Positions 53,758-63,186 are shown, counted from the stretch's first letter. The stretch: 64,000 nucleotides of DNA from Hymenobacter sp. GOD-10R (GCF_035609205.1 NZ_CP141184.1:2446501-2510500); one strand, 5' to 3'. Numbers and translations are program-made. Notes: a model not told the origin generated them from the sequence alone.

Positions 53758-53861
53758 GAGAATTAAGACCGACCTAAATAAGACGTGACAAAAACAGGAC
53801 GTCATTTCGCCCAGCAGGAGAAACGACGGCTTGGAATAGCATCTAGGCAGTGGTAGCTAGC

Positions 53862-54263
53862 TTAGGAAGCATAAATCTGTTTGGCCTGCGCGGAGCCTAG
53901 TTCCTCGCCGAGCGCCCACTGAACGGCTTCCTCTTTCTGCGCTAGCGGAAAATGCCGAACCTGAATTGGAGCTAGTAGATTGCTCGCGGCGGCTAGGCCT
54001 TTGATCAAGGTGTTATCGTCGCTGGCGACGGCCACACGGTTGAAATCATTATAGTGTTTCACATCCTGTTTGATGTCTTGCCACAAAGCGGGCAGGGTGA
54101 TCATATCGAGGCTGCGTACTTCCAGATACACGTTGATTTTGCCGTAACGTGCTACTTTTTGTTCGAGGGTTGGCACAACGCCGTCGTAGTCAGCTTTGGT
54201 CAGCGTGCCGGCGATGGTGAGCGTTAGGAGGTTTTGGTCAGGATAATCAGAGGCTTGAAACAT
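53862..54263 (-). CDS. SpoIIAA-like (STAS superfamily) protein
   Basis: The 133-residue protein is started at the ATG at 54263; a TTG lies 36 bp upstream. It resembles the SpoIIAA-like family (PF11964 type): LLTLTIAGTLTKADYDGVVPTLEQ, then INVYLEVRSL, LPALWQDIKQDVKHYNDFNRVAVA and a C-terminal LAQKEEAVQWALGE. Members have a STAS-like fold without the classic phosphorylated loop, and their function is unknown. It is divergent from arsR, with 268 bp between them. Confidence 0.75.
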   Translation of the reverse strand: MFQASDYPDQNLLTLTIAGTLTKADYDGVVPTLEQKVARYGKINVYLEVRSLDMITLPALWQDIKQDVKHYNDFNRVAVASDDNTLIKGLAAASNLLAPIQVRHFPLAQKEEAVQWALGEELGSAQAKQIYAS

Positions 54264-54469
54264 GGGAGGGGAAGGATTAAGAGTTGATGGGAGCGACAAC
54301 GCAAAAGCTGCGCGCTATCAGCACAAACGGGTGACTGTTTATGGAGGTTATTGTAGCGTTACAACCAAGATGCTTATCAAAATGAAGATAAGATTCTCAT
54401 AAATAAACTATTATGCTTTGTGTTAAATAGCCATTAGCAACAGGGAAAAGGATAAAGAATAATTATAAC

Positions 54470-54493
54470 GTATGACGTAAACATACGTCATAC
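54470..54493. promoter_or_regulatory. Probable ArsR operator
   Basis: A perfect 10-bp inverted repeat GTATGACGTA-AACA-TACGTCATAC lies 39 bp before the arsR ATG, a typical size and place for an ArsR/SmtB-family operator. Confidence 0.75.
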
Positions 54494-54500
54494 CTAGTCG

Positions 54501-54508
54501 TATATTTA
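54501..54508 (+). promoter_or_regulatory. Possible arsR -7 promoter element
   Basis: TATATTTA matches the Bacteroidota -7 consensus TAnnTTTG at all fixed positions but the last, and the palindromic operator would cover the -33 region. Confidence 0.4.
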
Positions 54509-54531
54509 CGCCATAGGAGCAACATTGACCA

Positions 54532-54882
54532 ATGACCTACGCCAAAACGATTGCCTTTACTGAAGAGCAGCAGCAACTTGCCCGCGTGGCTAAAGCTTTT
54601 GCTCACCCGGCACGTATTGCTATTATTCAGTTGCTAGCGAGCAAAACCACCTGCATCTCCGGCGACATTGCCGCTGAGCTTCCTTTGGCGCGCACTACCG
54701 TAACGCAGCACTTACAAGAGCTAAAAGCTCTTGACTTAATTCGGGGTGAAATTGATGGGCTCACTGTCTGTTACTGCCTGAATACGGAGCTGTTACGCCA
54801 GGTGCAGCAGCAGTTTGCCGGCTTTTTCGCGGAAGCCACCGTCGGGCCAGTGTGTGGTCCCGATGATGCTTGCGCTTGCTAA
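54532..54882 (+). CDS. arsR: ArsR/SmtB-family metalloregulator
   Basis: The 116-residue winged-helix repressor shows FAHPARIAIIQLLASKTTC, then SGDIAAELPLARTTVTQHLQELKALDLI, the ArsR recognition region. Cysteines available for As(III) binding are Cys41, Cys80, Cys82 and the C-terminal Cys108, Cys114, Cys116 (CGPDDACAC). The classic ELCVCDL site in helix 3 is absent, so metal sensing probably uses a different Cys set, as in several described ArsR variants. A palindromic operator stands upstream and the ArsI-like gene follows 30 bp downstream. The metalloid ligand is inferred from context. Confidence 0.88.
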   Translation: MTYAKTIAFTEEQQQLARVAKAFAHPARIAIIQLLASKTTCISGDIAAELPLARTTVTQHLQELKALDLIRGEIDGLTVCYCLNTELLRQVQQQFAGFFAEATVGPVCGPDDACAC

Positions 54883-54912
54883 TGTTCCTTCCACGTTTGT
54901 TCTGAGTACACT

Positions 54913-55473
54913 ATGGAAACCACTGTTTTTCCCCGGATGCACGTCTCCTTATACGTCTCCGACCTAGCCGCGACGGTTAACTTCTACACGGCTTTCTTTG
55001 GGCAGCCGGCTGCTAAGATCCGGCGCGGCTATGCCAAGTACGTGCTGGATCAGCCTGCGCTGATTATTTCCTTCGTTGAAAACCCAGCGCGAGTGGCCAG
55101 CAACTTTGGTCACCTAGGTTTTCAGGTAGAAACGGTGGAGCAGCTAACCCAGCGTTTGGAAGTGGCACGCAAAGCAGGCTTGGTGCAGCGTGAAGAGATG
55201 GGAACGGCGTGCTGCTACGCCAAACAGGACAAGTTTTGGGTGAATGACCCTGATGGTGTGGAGTGGGAGGTGTACTACTTCCACGAAGATGCCGAATTCA
55301 ACGATCCGCGCTACGAAGCTGAATACCAGCAAGCGAGCAGCCAGTGCTGCATTGCGACCGCCGCTCAGGCAACCACCACGGAAGTGCTGACTACCGCACC
55401 CATGGCCTTTACGCTCGTGGATACGAGTGCAGAGTGTAGCCCCAGTTGCAGCCCCGGCGGCGCATGTTGCTAG
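54913..55473 (+). CDS. arsI: ArsI/CadI-type dioxygenase (C-As lyase-like)
   Basis: The 186-residue VOC-fold protein resembles ArsI, an Fe(II) dioxygenase that splits the carbon-arsenic bond of trivalent organoarsenicals. Predicted metal ligands are His10 (RMHVSLYV), His67 (NFGHLGF) and Glu119 (VEWEVYYF). The vicinal cysteines expected to bind the arsenical are Cys100-Cys101 in GTACCYAKQDKFWV. The tail (about 135-186) adds more cysteines (QCCIAT, CSPSCSPGGACC), which may help capture metalloid. The gene directly follows arsR. CadI-type cadmium-binding relatives cannot be excluded. Confidence 0.85.
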   Translation: METTVFPRMHVSLYVSDLAATVNFYTAFFGQPAAKIRRGYAKYVLDQPALIISFVENPARVASNFGHLGFQVETVEQLTQRLEVARKAGLVQREEMGTACCYAKQDKFWVNDPDGVEWEVYYFHEDAEFNDPRYEAEYQQASSQCCIATAAQATTTEVLTTAPMAFTLVDTSAECSPSCSPGGACC

Positions 55474-55669
55474 AAGCTAGGTTTTAATGATTGCCGCCGC
55501 CCAATGAATAAGCTAACATGCTCCACTAAGCTGAGCAAACTGGAGCTAGGGTTTGTTTGGCAGCAGAGGTGCTTGGCTTGCGTCTTCCTGCGGTTCGGCA
55601 AGCGCAGCAGGATAGCCAATTACTGTAGGTAGCCCTAGCCTTTGGTCTCAACTTTAGCTTGATCGTTAA

Positions 55670-56167
55670 ATGCTAACTATTCAACCTTTTGCCGCAGTAC
55701 ATTGGCCGGCAGCCAAAGCCATTTACGAAGCTGGTTTAGCTACTGGCAACGCGACTTTCCAAACAGAAGCCCCAACCTGGGAGGCCTGGGACCAAGGCCA
55801 CTTGGTGCATAGTCGCCTCGTTGCGACCGACGATACGGGTCGGGTGCTTGGTTGGGCAGCATTGTCGCCGGTATCGGGGCGGTGCGTGTACGGCGGGGTG
55901 GGAGAGGTGAGCGTGTACGTAGCCGCTGAGGCGCGGGGCCAAGGGGTAGGTCGCCAGCTGCTGGCCACGCTGATAGCCGAAGCAGAGGCACAAGGCATGT
56001 GGACGCTGCAGGCCGGCATCTTCCCCGAGAACATACCTAGCCTCAAGTTGCATGAAGCGCTCGGCTTCCGCACGGTTGGCTATCGGGAACGAATAGGCAA
56101 GCTGCACGGCGTTTGGCGCAATACAGTGTTGCTAGAGCGTCGAAGCACCGTAGTAGGCGTCTCGTAA
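55670..56167 (+). CDS. PAT-type GNAT acetyltransferase, ArsN1-like
   Basis: The 165-residue cytosolic GNAT belongs to the phosphinothricin acetyltransferase group: AIYEAGLATGNATFQTEAPTW at residues 18-38, GEVSVYVAAEARGQGVGRQLL with the CoA loop R89-GQGVG-R95, IFPENIPSLKLHEALGFRTVG and GVWRNTVLLER. Members found in ars operons (ArsN1) acetylate arsinothricin, the arsenic analogue of phosphinothricin. Its place 196 bp after arsI, on the same strand, supports that role, but a general amino-acid-analogue or methionine sulfone/sulfoximine acetyltransferase is possible. Confidence 0.75.
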   Translation: MLTIQPFAAVHWPAAKAIYEAGLATGNATFQTEAPTWEAWDQGHLVHSRLVATDDTGRVLGWAALSPVSGRCVYGGVGEVSVYVAAEARGQGVGRQLLATLIAEAEAQGMWTLQAGIFPENIPSLKLHEALGFRTVGYRERIGKLHGVWRNTVLLERRSTVVGVS

Positions 56168-56268
56168 GTCGCATTTCTCCGAAAGAGTATGTCTCACTGG
56201 GCTTCTTCGGATAAGGTACCTAGGAGCTAGCTTCACCACCAGCAGATAACCCCTGAATGAGGGGGCAG

Positions 56269-56307
56269 AAAAAAGGCTCCTTGCTGATGAAGCAAGGAGC
56301 CTTTTTT
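56269..56307. terminator. Bidirectional terminator between acetyltransferase and mutS2
   Basis: A perfect 17-bp stem AAAAAAGGCTCCTTGCT with its complement around GATGA, flanked by A and T tracts, between convergent genes. Confidence 0.9.
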
Positions 56308-56330
56308 GAGCTGTTTTTGATGCAGCAGTT

Positions 56331-58748
56331 TTACTTCAGTACAGCTAGGGTCACACCATCGCCGCCCCGGTCGGCGTGTTCGTCGCCGACGCTGGCAATG
56401 CCGCGCACCGAGCGCAGGTAGTCGCGTGCCACTTGGCGTAGTACGCCATTGCCGCGGCCGTGCAGGATCTTGAGTTCGGGCAAGCCAAACATGATAGCAT
56501 CATCCACGAACGCCATGAGCTTTTGGAGCGCATCTTCGGCCCGTTCGCCACGTAGGTCGAGGGTGGGGCTGAAGTCGGCCATGCGGCCCGTCAGGTCCAG
56601 GCCGGAGCCGGTAGTGGCGTACGCAGATTTCTCCGCTTTCTTCTCCCGTTCCTTCACCTCCGCACGGCTGAGTTTTTCGAGCTGCGCGACCTTCACCAGT
56701 GTCTTCATGCCGCCAAACATGACCTCGGCGGTTTTGCCTTTCACACTCGCGATTTCGCCGTGGCCATCCTGACCTAGCAACGCTACTTTGTCGCCGGGCT
56801 TGAGCGTGGATGCATCGGCTGCTTCGCGGGTCGGCCGTGGCTTCGGTGGCTCGATTTGCAGCTTTTCGCGCACGAAGGTGTCGAGCTGCTCACGCGCCTG
56901 TTTGGTTTGTTCCTTGTCGGCCTGGTTCCGGCGGATTTCGGCAATCGTTGCCTCAATCTGCTGGTTCGTGTCTTTCAGTAGCGTTTTCGCCTTTTGCTTG
57001 GCTTCGCGCAGCACTTCTAGCTGCGTATCTTCCAAGTGGCGCTTCAGGTCTTGATAGTCCTGAGCCGCTTTCTTCAAACGACGCTCCTGTTTGACTGCTT
57101 CGGCGGTGCGCTGTTCTAGGTCAGTCTTTTCCTTTTCCAGACCTTCTAACAGCTGGTCGTAACGAATTTTATCCTTACCGACCAAGCGCGTAGCCTGCTC
57201 CACAATCTGTTTGGGCAAACCGATTTTGCGGGCAATTTCGATGGCAAACGACGAACCCGGCTTACCGATTTCCAAGCGGTAAAGCGGCTGCAACTGCTCA
57301 GGGTCGTAGCGCATGGCCCCGTTCACGATGCCTTGCGTGCGCTCGGCAAAGTTCTTCAGGTTGGTGTAGTGCGTGGTAATGACGCCGAAGCTGCGGGCCT
57401 GGTTGAACTGATGTAGCACCGCTTCCGCAATGGCACCGCCTAGCACCGGCTCGGTGCCGGTACCAAATTCGTCGATAAGGACAAGGCTGCGCTTCCCAGC
57501 AAACAGCAGGAATTGCTTCATGCTCAGCAAGTGCGAGGAGTACGTGCTCAGATCGTTTTCCAGGCTCTGCTCGTCGCCGATATCAAGGAAGATGTCTTCG
57601 AACATGCCCGCCTCGGAGCCATCGCCGGCCGGAATGAGCAGACCGCACTGCAGCATGTACTGCACCAAGCCCACCGTCTTCATGGCCACCGACTTACCAC
57701 CGGCGTTCGGACCCGAAATCAGCAGAATACGTTGGTCAGGGTTGAGCTCCATATCCAGCGGCACTACGTCGCGCGGGTTGTCTTTCTGCTCCTTGAACGT
57801 GAGGTAGAGCAGCGGGTGACGCACCTGCTTCCACTGCACCAATGGGCGCGCGTGCAGCACGGGCATCGTAGCTTCTAGGCGCTGAGCCAGTAACGCCTTG
57901 GCGCGGATGAAGTCCAGCAGACCTAGGTATTGGTAGGCCTTGCGCAAATCCGGAATGTGCGGCCGCAACTGGTCGGTCAGGACTGTTAAGATGCGGATCA
58001 GCTCGCGCTGGTAAGCATTCTCAAGGTCCTTGATGTCGTTGTTGAGCTCAAAAACGGCTTCCGGCTCGATGAACACCGTCTGGCCTGATGCCGATTCGTC
58101 GTGAATCAGACCGCGCACCCGGCGCTTGTGCTCGGCCACCACCGGCAGCACCAAGCGGCCACCCCGAATAGTTGGTTCGGCGCCTTCCGGTACCCAGCCT
58201 TGCTCACGAGCGTGGCGCAATACGCCCGCAATTTGCTTACGTAGTTGGCCTTGGCGAGTGATGAGCTCCTGGCGCAAGTGCGACAAGAAAGGCGACGCGT
58301 TTTCGCGCACCTGTCCTTCGTCGTCGACTACTTTGTCGAGCGCCGTCAGCAAGTTGCGGTCGACCTGCACCCCAATACCTAGCAAGCGCAGGGTAGGGTA
58401 GAGGCTTTCCTCCGCTTGGGTGAAGAACGTCAGGGCCTGCCGGATAGTCCGCAACGACATCTTCACGGCAAAGAACGCGGGCACATCGAGGAAGGCACCA
58501 GGTAAGTTGGCGCGTACCAGGTGCGGGTGAACGTCGTGGTAGTGCTGGCTTGGGAAATCGGCGCCGGAGTTAAGCAGTACGCGGAATTCGTCGGTTTGCT
58601 GGAGCAGTTTCTGAAGCTGATCGTGCTTGGTCAAGAACTGCATCTTGCTCACGAACTGACGACCTAGGGCACTCAGGCACAGCGAATCAAGCATTTCTCG
58701 CAGTTGCGAGAAACCTATTTTATGTTCAAAATTCTGAGGTAGAATCAA
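56331..58748 (-). CDS. mutS2: MutS2-family endonuclease/ATPase
   Basis: The 805-residue protein has the MutS core ATPase with Walker A ISGPNAGGKSVAMKT (about 340-354) and the DEFGTGTEPVLG block, a long coiled-coil region (about 510-640), a KOW/beta-barrel-like stretch (LKPGDKVALLGQDGHGEI) and a C-terminal Smr nuclease domain (about 720-805; LDLRGERAEDALQKL, HGRGNGVLR). MutS2 suppresses recombination or rescues collided ribosomes, depending on species. The start is a TTG: an in-frame stop lies 4 codons upstream and the family N-terminus (LPQNFEHKIGFSQLREML) begins right there. No ATG would keep this region. Confidence 0.93.
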   Translation of the reverse strand: MILPQNFEHKIGFSQLREMLDSLCLSALGRQFVSKMQFLTKHDQLQKLLQQTDEFRVLLNSGADFPSQHYHDVHPHLVRANLPGAFLDVPAFFAVKMSLRTIRQALTFFTQAEESLYPTLRLLGIGVQVDRNLLTALDKVVDDEGQVRENASPFLSHLRQELITRQGQLRKQIAGVLRHAREQGWVPEGAEPTIRGGRLVLPVVAEHKRRVRGLIHDESASGQTVFIEPEAVFELNNDIKDLENAYQRELIRILTVLTDQLRPHIPDLRKAYQYLGLLDFIRAKALLAQRLEATMPVLHARPLVQWKQVRHPLLYLTFKEQKDNPRDVVPLDMELNPDQRILLISGPNAGGKSVAMKTVGLVQYMLQCGLLIPAGDGSEAGMFEDIFLDIGDEQSLENDLSTYSSHLLSMKQFLLFAGKRSLVLIDEFGTGTEPVLGGAIAEAVLHQFNQARSFGVITTHYTNLKNFAERTQGIVNGAMRYDPEQLQPLYRLEIGKPGSSFAIEIARKIGLPKQIVEQATRLVGKDKIRYDQLLEGLEKEKTDLEQRTAEAVKQERRLKKAAQDYQDLKRHLEDTQLEVLREAKQKAKTLLKDTNQQIEATIAEIRRNQADKEQTKQAREQLDTFVREKLQIEPPKPRPTREAADASTLKPGDKVALLGQDGHGEIASVKGKTAEVMFGGMKTLVKVAQLEKLSRAEVKEREKKAEKSAYATTGSGLDLTGRMADFSPTLDLRGERAEDALQKLMAFVDDAIMFGLPELKILHGRGNGVLRQVARDYLRSVRGIASVGDEHADRGGDGVTLAVLK

Positions 58749-60015
58749 GATTGATATTCAGGGTTGGTATTACAAAAGCCTTGTAAAAGTAAACATCTGG
58801 AAGCGGCAGAAGATTCGCTCGTACTACTATATTACTATTAAGTGGCTGTTTCTTGCGCAGTAATGCAGAAAGCTAGGCCGAATTGCTGTTCACGAAAAGG
58901 CGGTGTCAGGCTGAGTTTGTGGAAGATAGACTTTGTGCGCTTCCCAATGAGAACAGCAAAAAAGCTTGGGTGGTGCCTAGGCTTATTGGTTAAAAAATGC
59001 TTGTCGTTACAAGCAGTAGCTGCGGTGCGCGCACTGTATAAACTCTTTCGTCACCACATCGACTACTTCGGTTTTAGCTTTCGCTCGGGCATCCTCCTCT
59101 CCTAGGCTGGCGGCGCAGCCTTGCCACGCCATCCCGCTTTTCTTCCCATCGACGAACTGCACGTTATTTGGCTCAGAGTTTTCGCGAATCTTGGTGAGCT
59201 GCTCAAATACACGGAAGTTGACCAACAAGTCGAAAGAACGATGCGCTAGGGTAGCCACGAGAAACCATTAGCAACTCTAGTGCTCTCCTCTGTCTTGCAC
59301 TGAGAAAAGCAATGATAATCAGCAGGATGGAAGCTATCCTAAGATTGAAGGCAAAAGAGCCTTGCGCAACTTGTTTGCCGGTATTAGTTCGCCTATTTGG
59401 CCTAGGCACTAAGCGTATAAGCAGAGCCGTATAGCTACGAATTAGTAACTGAACGGTTTCGTAGTGAAGCCTTTATTTTTATGAATAGTTTGTAAAATAT
59501 TTGCATTAGCCTGAGAGTATTTCTATAATTGAGAAGAATTAGTTGAAAGAATAATAAAAGGTTCTGCTTACTAGCATCTCTCATCTGCTTTAATCAGAAG
59601 CTAGCTTTCAACCCCTCGCCGCGCCGCCTTCTGCCAATTCCCACGTCAGAAGTTGCTTCTTCAGAGTTCCTCGTTCTGTCTCTGCCAATTCCCGCGCATT
59701 ACCCAAATCCGCTCGCGTGAGTGCTCCTGCTCGGAGCAGTCGGGGCTGTGAGCTTTCGGCTCTGGTCATTCGCTATCCTCACTCTCACCACCTGTTTTGC
59801 AATGACACCAGCAATGCGTGTCCGGGGCTGCTTGCCCTATTGGTAACGCCCGCTGACTATTCGGGTCAACGGTGTGCCATGAGCGGAGGGAAGCTAGCTG
59901 TTTAGCTAATAACGATCTGACTGTCAAAGAGTCCCGCAGCACACGATGCAGCGGGCACGGCACTCTATTGCCTTCACCATCCAGAATCAACCCACTTCAT
60001 TCTAAAGCTCAACGC
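58749..60015. other. Long gene-poor region upstream of second susC
   Basis: This 1.27-kb stretch has no clear gene apart from a weak minus-strand candidate at 59007-59258. Parts of it (59455-59560) are AT-rich and could hold a promoter. No tRNA fold, LacI-type operator or strong inverted repeat was found by eye. Confidence 0.5.
59007..59258 (-). CDS. Uncertain small protein, 83 residues
   Basis: This frame starts at a GTG and encodes an Arg/Lys/Glu-rich protein with three cysteines (for example KIRENSEPNNVQFVDGKKSG). Third codon positions are fairly GC-rich, as in real genes here. An ATG exists 17 bp upstream but in another frame. No family is recognised. It may be a small real gene, a remnant or chance. 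Confidence 0.3.
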   Translation of the reverse strand: MATLAHRSFDLLVNFRVFEQLTKIRENSEPNNVQFVDGKKSGMAWQGCAASLGEEDARAKAKTEVVDVVTKEFIQCAHRSYCL

Positions 60016-63000
60016 ATGAAAAGATTAGTACTCTTGCTTTTCGTTTGCCTTTGTACGCTGTCCGCGGCACTTGCGCAGACCCAAAAAGTTAGTGGAAAAG
60101 TGACAGAAGGTGAGAATTCTCCCTTACCCGGCGTCACCGTCCTTGTGAAAGGAACTTCCCAAGGCATGACGACCAGCGCTGATGGCACCTTTTCGATGGA
60201 ATGTGCGCCTACCAGTACGCTGGTCTTTTCTTTTATCGGCTACAGCTCGCAGGAGGTACCCGTAAATGGTCGCTCGAACCTTACCGTAAAAATGGGGGCT
60301 GATACCAAGCAACTCGCTGACGTAGTAGTAGTTGGCTACGGTACTCAAACCAAAGAAGAATTCACTGGCTCGGCTGCCCGCGTAAAAGGCGACGCGGTGA
60401 AGGATCTGCCCGTACAAAGCTTTGATCAAGGCCTTGCTGGGAAGGCAACGGGCGTGAGTATCGGGCAGCCCAACGGGGTACTGAATAACGCGCCTGTTAT
60501 CCGTATTCGAGGGGTAAACTCGATTTCGCTCAGCTCTTATCCGCTGGTGGTAGTGGATGGAGTGCCGATAAACACAGGCAACGTGGCGGGGAGCAGCACA
60601 GTAGCCAACAACCCGCTAGGTGACATAAACCCCTCTGATATTGAATCGATTGACGTGCTGAAAGATGCCGCGTCAACTTCTATCTACGGTTCGCGTGCTG
60701 CCGCGGGCGTCATTCTGATTACGACCAAAAGTGGCAAGGCGGGCAAGCCCAAAGTGACCTACGAAGGCTGGGCCGGCGTGACCCGGGCCGTGCGCTTGCC
60801 TAAAATGCTCAACGCGGAGCAGTTCATGATGATCAAGAACGAGGCCGTGCTGAACTCGAAAATCTCGTCGGGCAACGCTAATAACGCTAGTGTCGCCTCG
60901 GAGCTGTTCTTCCCCATGTACAACGCCGATGGTTCGCTGGTCGACACCGACTGGTACAAGGAAGTCTATCAAACGGGCTTTTCGCAAAACCACAGCCTGA
61001 GCGTTTCGGGTGGCTCAGAATCAACTAAATACTACTTCTCGACCAACTACAGCAAGCAGCGGGGCATTCTAAAAACCAATGAGTTTAGCCGCAAAGCTGT
61101 CCGCTTCAACGTTGACCACAAGCTCACCTCGTGGCTGAGCCTGACGGCCAACGCGAACTACAATAACACCTTGAACGCCTCACCGAACACGGGGTCGTTG
61201 GAAGGCAATGCGTTTGGCTTAGTTGGTTCAGCGCGCCTAGCTTGGCTCTCGGCGCCCAACGTGCCCGTGTACAACCCCGATGGCTCGTACAACCTGAGCA
61301 CCGCCAACACCCTAGGTATGGGCAATAACCTGGTATCGAGTAACTTCTACAACCCGGTGCCGATGCTCGATCTGAACAAGTACACCTCCGAAAACGACCA
61401 CATCCTAGGCACCTTCGCCGCCGATTTTCACCCCATCAAAGGGCTGAACTACCGCATAAGCTACGGCGTCGACCGGCTGAAGATTGAGAACATCGTGTTT
61501 GAGAGCGGTGTACACGGTCCTGGCTACGGCACGCCTACCAGCGGGGGCAGAGCATCCAACATGAGCGTCGCCGCTAACAACTGGGATTTTACCAATACCC
61601 TGGGATACAACCTGACACTGGCGGGCAAGCACAACATCGGCCTGCTAGCTGGCTACGACCGGCAGAAGTTTGACAACTCGTCGTGGGGAGCTACGCGCTC
61701 CAACTCGTCAGATATTTTCTTCAACGAATTTCAGGGCAGCTACGGCACGATTGTACCGGCAAATAACGCCTTGAACGAACGAGCCCTGGTATCGGTGTTC
61801 GGTCGCTTCACCTACGACTACGACAAGAAATACTTCCTGACGGTAAACTTCCGGCGCGACGGCAACTCGGCCCTAGGTGCGGGCAAGAAGTACGGCAACT
61901 TTGGGGGCATATCGGGGGGCTGGTCGCTGGCGGAAGAGGATTTCTACCGCAACTCGTCGCTGGCGCAAGTGATGACGGGCCTGAAGCTGCGCGCCAGCTG
62001 GGGCAAGATCGGCAACGCTAACCTCAACAACTGGTACGGCTCCCTTTCCCTGTATAACTCGGGGCTGTATGGCTCGGCTGCTACGTGGGCCTTTTCGCAG
62101 GGCGGCAACCCCGACCTAGGGTGGGAAACGGGCAAGCAAACCAACGTGGGCGCTGATATTGGCCTGTTCAACGACCGGGTTCAGCTCGATCTGACTTACT
62201 ATCGCAACAACGTGGACGGCCTCATCCTGAACGTGCCGCAGTCGCCCTCGAAAGGCATCCCTAATAATGCCATGCTCATGAACGTGGGCTCTATGTACAA
62301 CCGAGGCTTTGAGGTGGGCGTGACGGCCAATGTGTTGGAGCAAGGCAAGTTTAGCTGGAACACCAACTTCAACTATACTTTCAACAAAAACCAGGTAACG
62401 GCACTATACGGCGCAGGAACTGAGATTGTAGGTACCACCAGTGCCTCGGCCGAAACCTCCAATATCACCCGCGTGGGCTACTCGGTGGGCAGCCTCTACG
62501 GGGCCAAAACTGACGGCGTGAACCCCGAGAACGGTCAGCGTATTTTCATCAACAAAGAAGGCCAGAAGGTTCAATACAACCACGCCGTACCCTCGGGCCA
62601 AAGCCGCTGGACCTACCTCGATGGCTCGGCTGCGCCCGCCATTAACGTAACTGACTACCAACTGCTGGGCAACGCACTGCCAAAGTTCTACGGTGGTTTT
62701 AACAACACCTTCCGGTACGGCAACTTCGACCTAGGGGTGAACTTTACCTACTCGGGCGGCAACTACGTGATGAACGGCAGCAAAGGCACCTGGCGCGACC
62801 AGCGCTTCTGGAACAACACCACCGAAGTGCTCGACCGCTGGACGACGCCGGGCCAAAAGACGGACATTCCGCGCGTGGTGTACGGTGACCTGCTCTCCAA
62901 CGGCTCGTCGTTCCCGATTTCTGAAAACGTGGAGAAAGCCGACTACATCCGTTTGCAAACCGCCTCGCTAGGCTATCGAGTGCCGGTGCAGCTGCTGAGC

Positions 63001-63186
63001 GGCAAGCTAGGTATCAGCTCGGTGCGGGTGTATACGCAGGTGTTCAACGCCTTCCTGATCACGAAGTACTCCGGTACGGACCCGGATATCTCCTCAAACG
63101 GCAACAACAATCTTACGCCCGGGGTGGATAAGAACTCCGTTCCGCAGGGCCGCACCTTCACCTTCGGCGTGAATGTCGGCTTCTAA
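60016..63186 (+). CDS. SusC/RagA TonB-linked outer-membrane transporter (second)
   Basis: The protein is 1056 residues from the ATG at 60016, which directly precedes a signal peptide (MKRLVLLLFVCLCTLSAALA); the frame is open upstream to 59872 without coding character. Order: regulatory-like domain (about 23-100; KVSGKVTEGENSPLPGVTVLV), TonB-box-like ADVVVVGYGTQTKEEF, plug (IRIRGVNSISLSSYPLVVVD, LKDAASTSIYGSRAAAGVIL), barrel ending FTFGVNVGF. It pairs with the SusD starting 72 bp downstream. Substrate unknown; no sugar enzymes of this locus lie inside the window. Confidence 0.93.
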   Translation: MKRLVLLLFVCLCTLSAALAQTQKVSGKVTEGENSPLPGVTVLVKGTSQGMTTSADGTFSMECAPTSTLVFSFIGYSSQEVPVNGRSNLTVKMGADTKQLADVVVVGYGTQTKEEFTGSAARVKGDAVKDLPVQSFDQGLAGKATGVSIGQPNGVLNNAPVIRIRGVNSISLSSYPLVVVDGVPINTGNVAGSSTVANNPLGDINPSDIESIDVLKDAASTSIYGSRAAAGVILITTKSGKAGKPKVTYEGWAGVTRAVRLPKMLNAEQFMMIKNEAVLNSKISSGNANNASVASELFFPMYNADGSLVDTDWYKEVYQTGFSQNHSLSVSGGSESTKYYFSTNYSKQRGILKTNEFSRKAVRFNVDHKLTSWLSLTANANYNNTLNASPNTGSLEGNAFGLVGSARLAWLSAPNVPVYNPDGSYNLSTANTLGMGNNLVSSNFYNPVPMLDLNKYTSENDHILGTFAADFHPIKGLNYRISYGVDRLKIENIVFESGVHGPGYGTPTSGGRASNMSVAANNWDFTNTLGYNLTLAGKHNIGLLAGYDRQKFDNSSWGATRSNSSDIFFNEFQGSYGTIVPANNALNERALVSVFGRFTYDYDKKYFLTVNFRRDGNSALGAGKKYGNFGGISGGWSLAEEDFYRNSSLAQVMTGLKLRASWGKIGNANLNNWYGSLSLYNSGLYGSAATWAFSQGGNPDLGWETGKQTNVGADIGLFNDRVQLDLTYYRNNVDGLILNVPQSPSKGIPNNAMLMNVGSMYNRGFEVGVTANVLEQGKFSWNTNFNYTFNKNQVTALYGAGTEIVGTTSASAETSNITRVGYSVGSLYGAKTDGVNPENGQRIFINKEGQKVQYNHAVPSGQSRWTYLDGSAAPAINVTDYQLLGNALPKFYGGFNNTFRYGNFDLGVNFTYSGGNYVMNGSKGTWRDQRFWNNTTEVLDRWTTPGQKTDIPRVVYGDLLSNGSSFPISENVEKADYIRLQTASLGYRVPVQLLSGKLGISSVRVYTQVFNAFLITKYSGTDPDISSNGNNNLTPGVDKNSVPQGRTFTFGVNVGF

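Noticed and set aside
54541..54556. Further LacI-type operator at the arsR start (AAAACGATT)
   Set aside because: Only the 8-base core matches, flanks do not, and it is inside the arsR coding sequence.
59203..59409. Minus-strand 68-residue frame with a hydrophobic stretch
   Set aside because: GTG start, odd composition and overlap with another weak frame; no supporting feature.
59717..59905. Small plus-strand frame before the second susC
   Set aside because: No signal, family or start context; the composition looks like spacer DNA.
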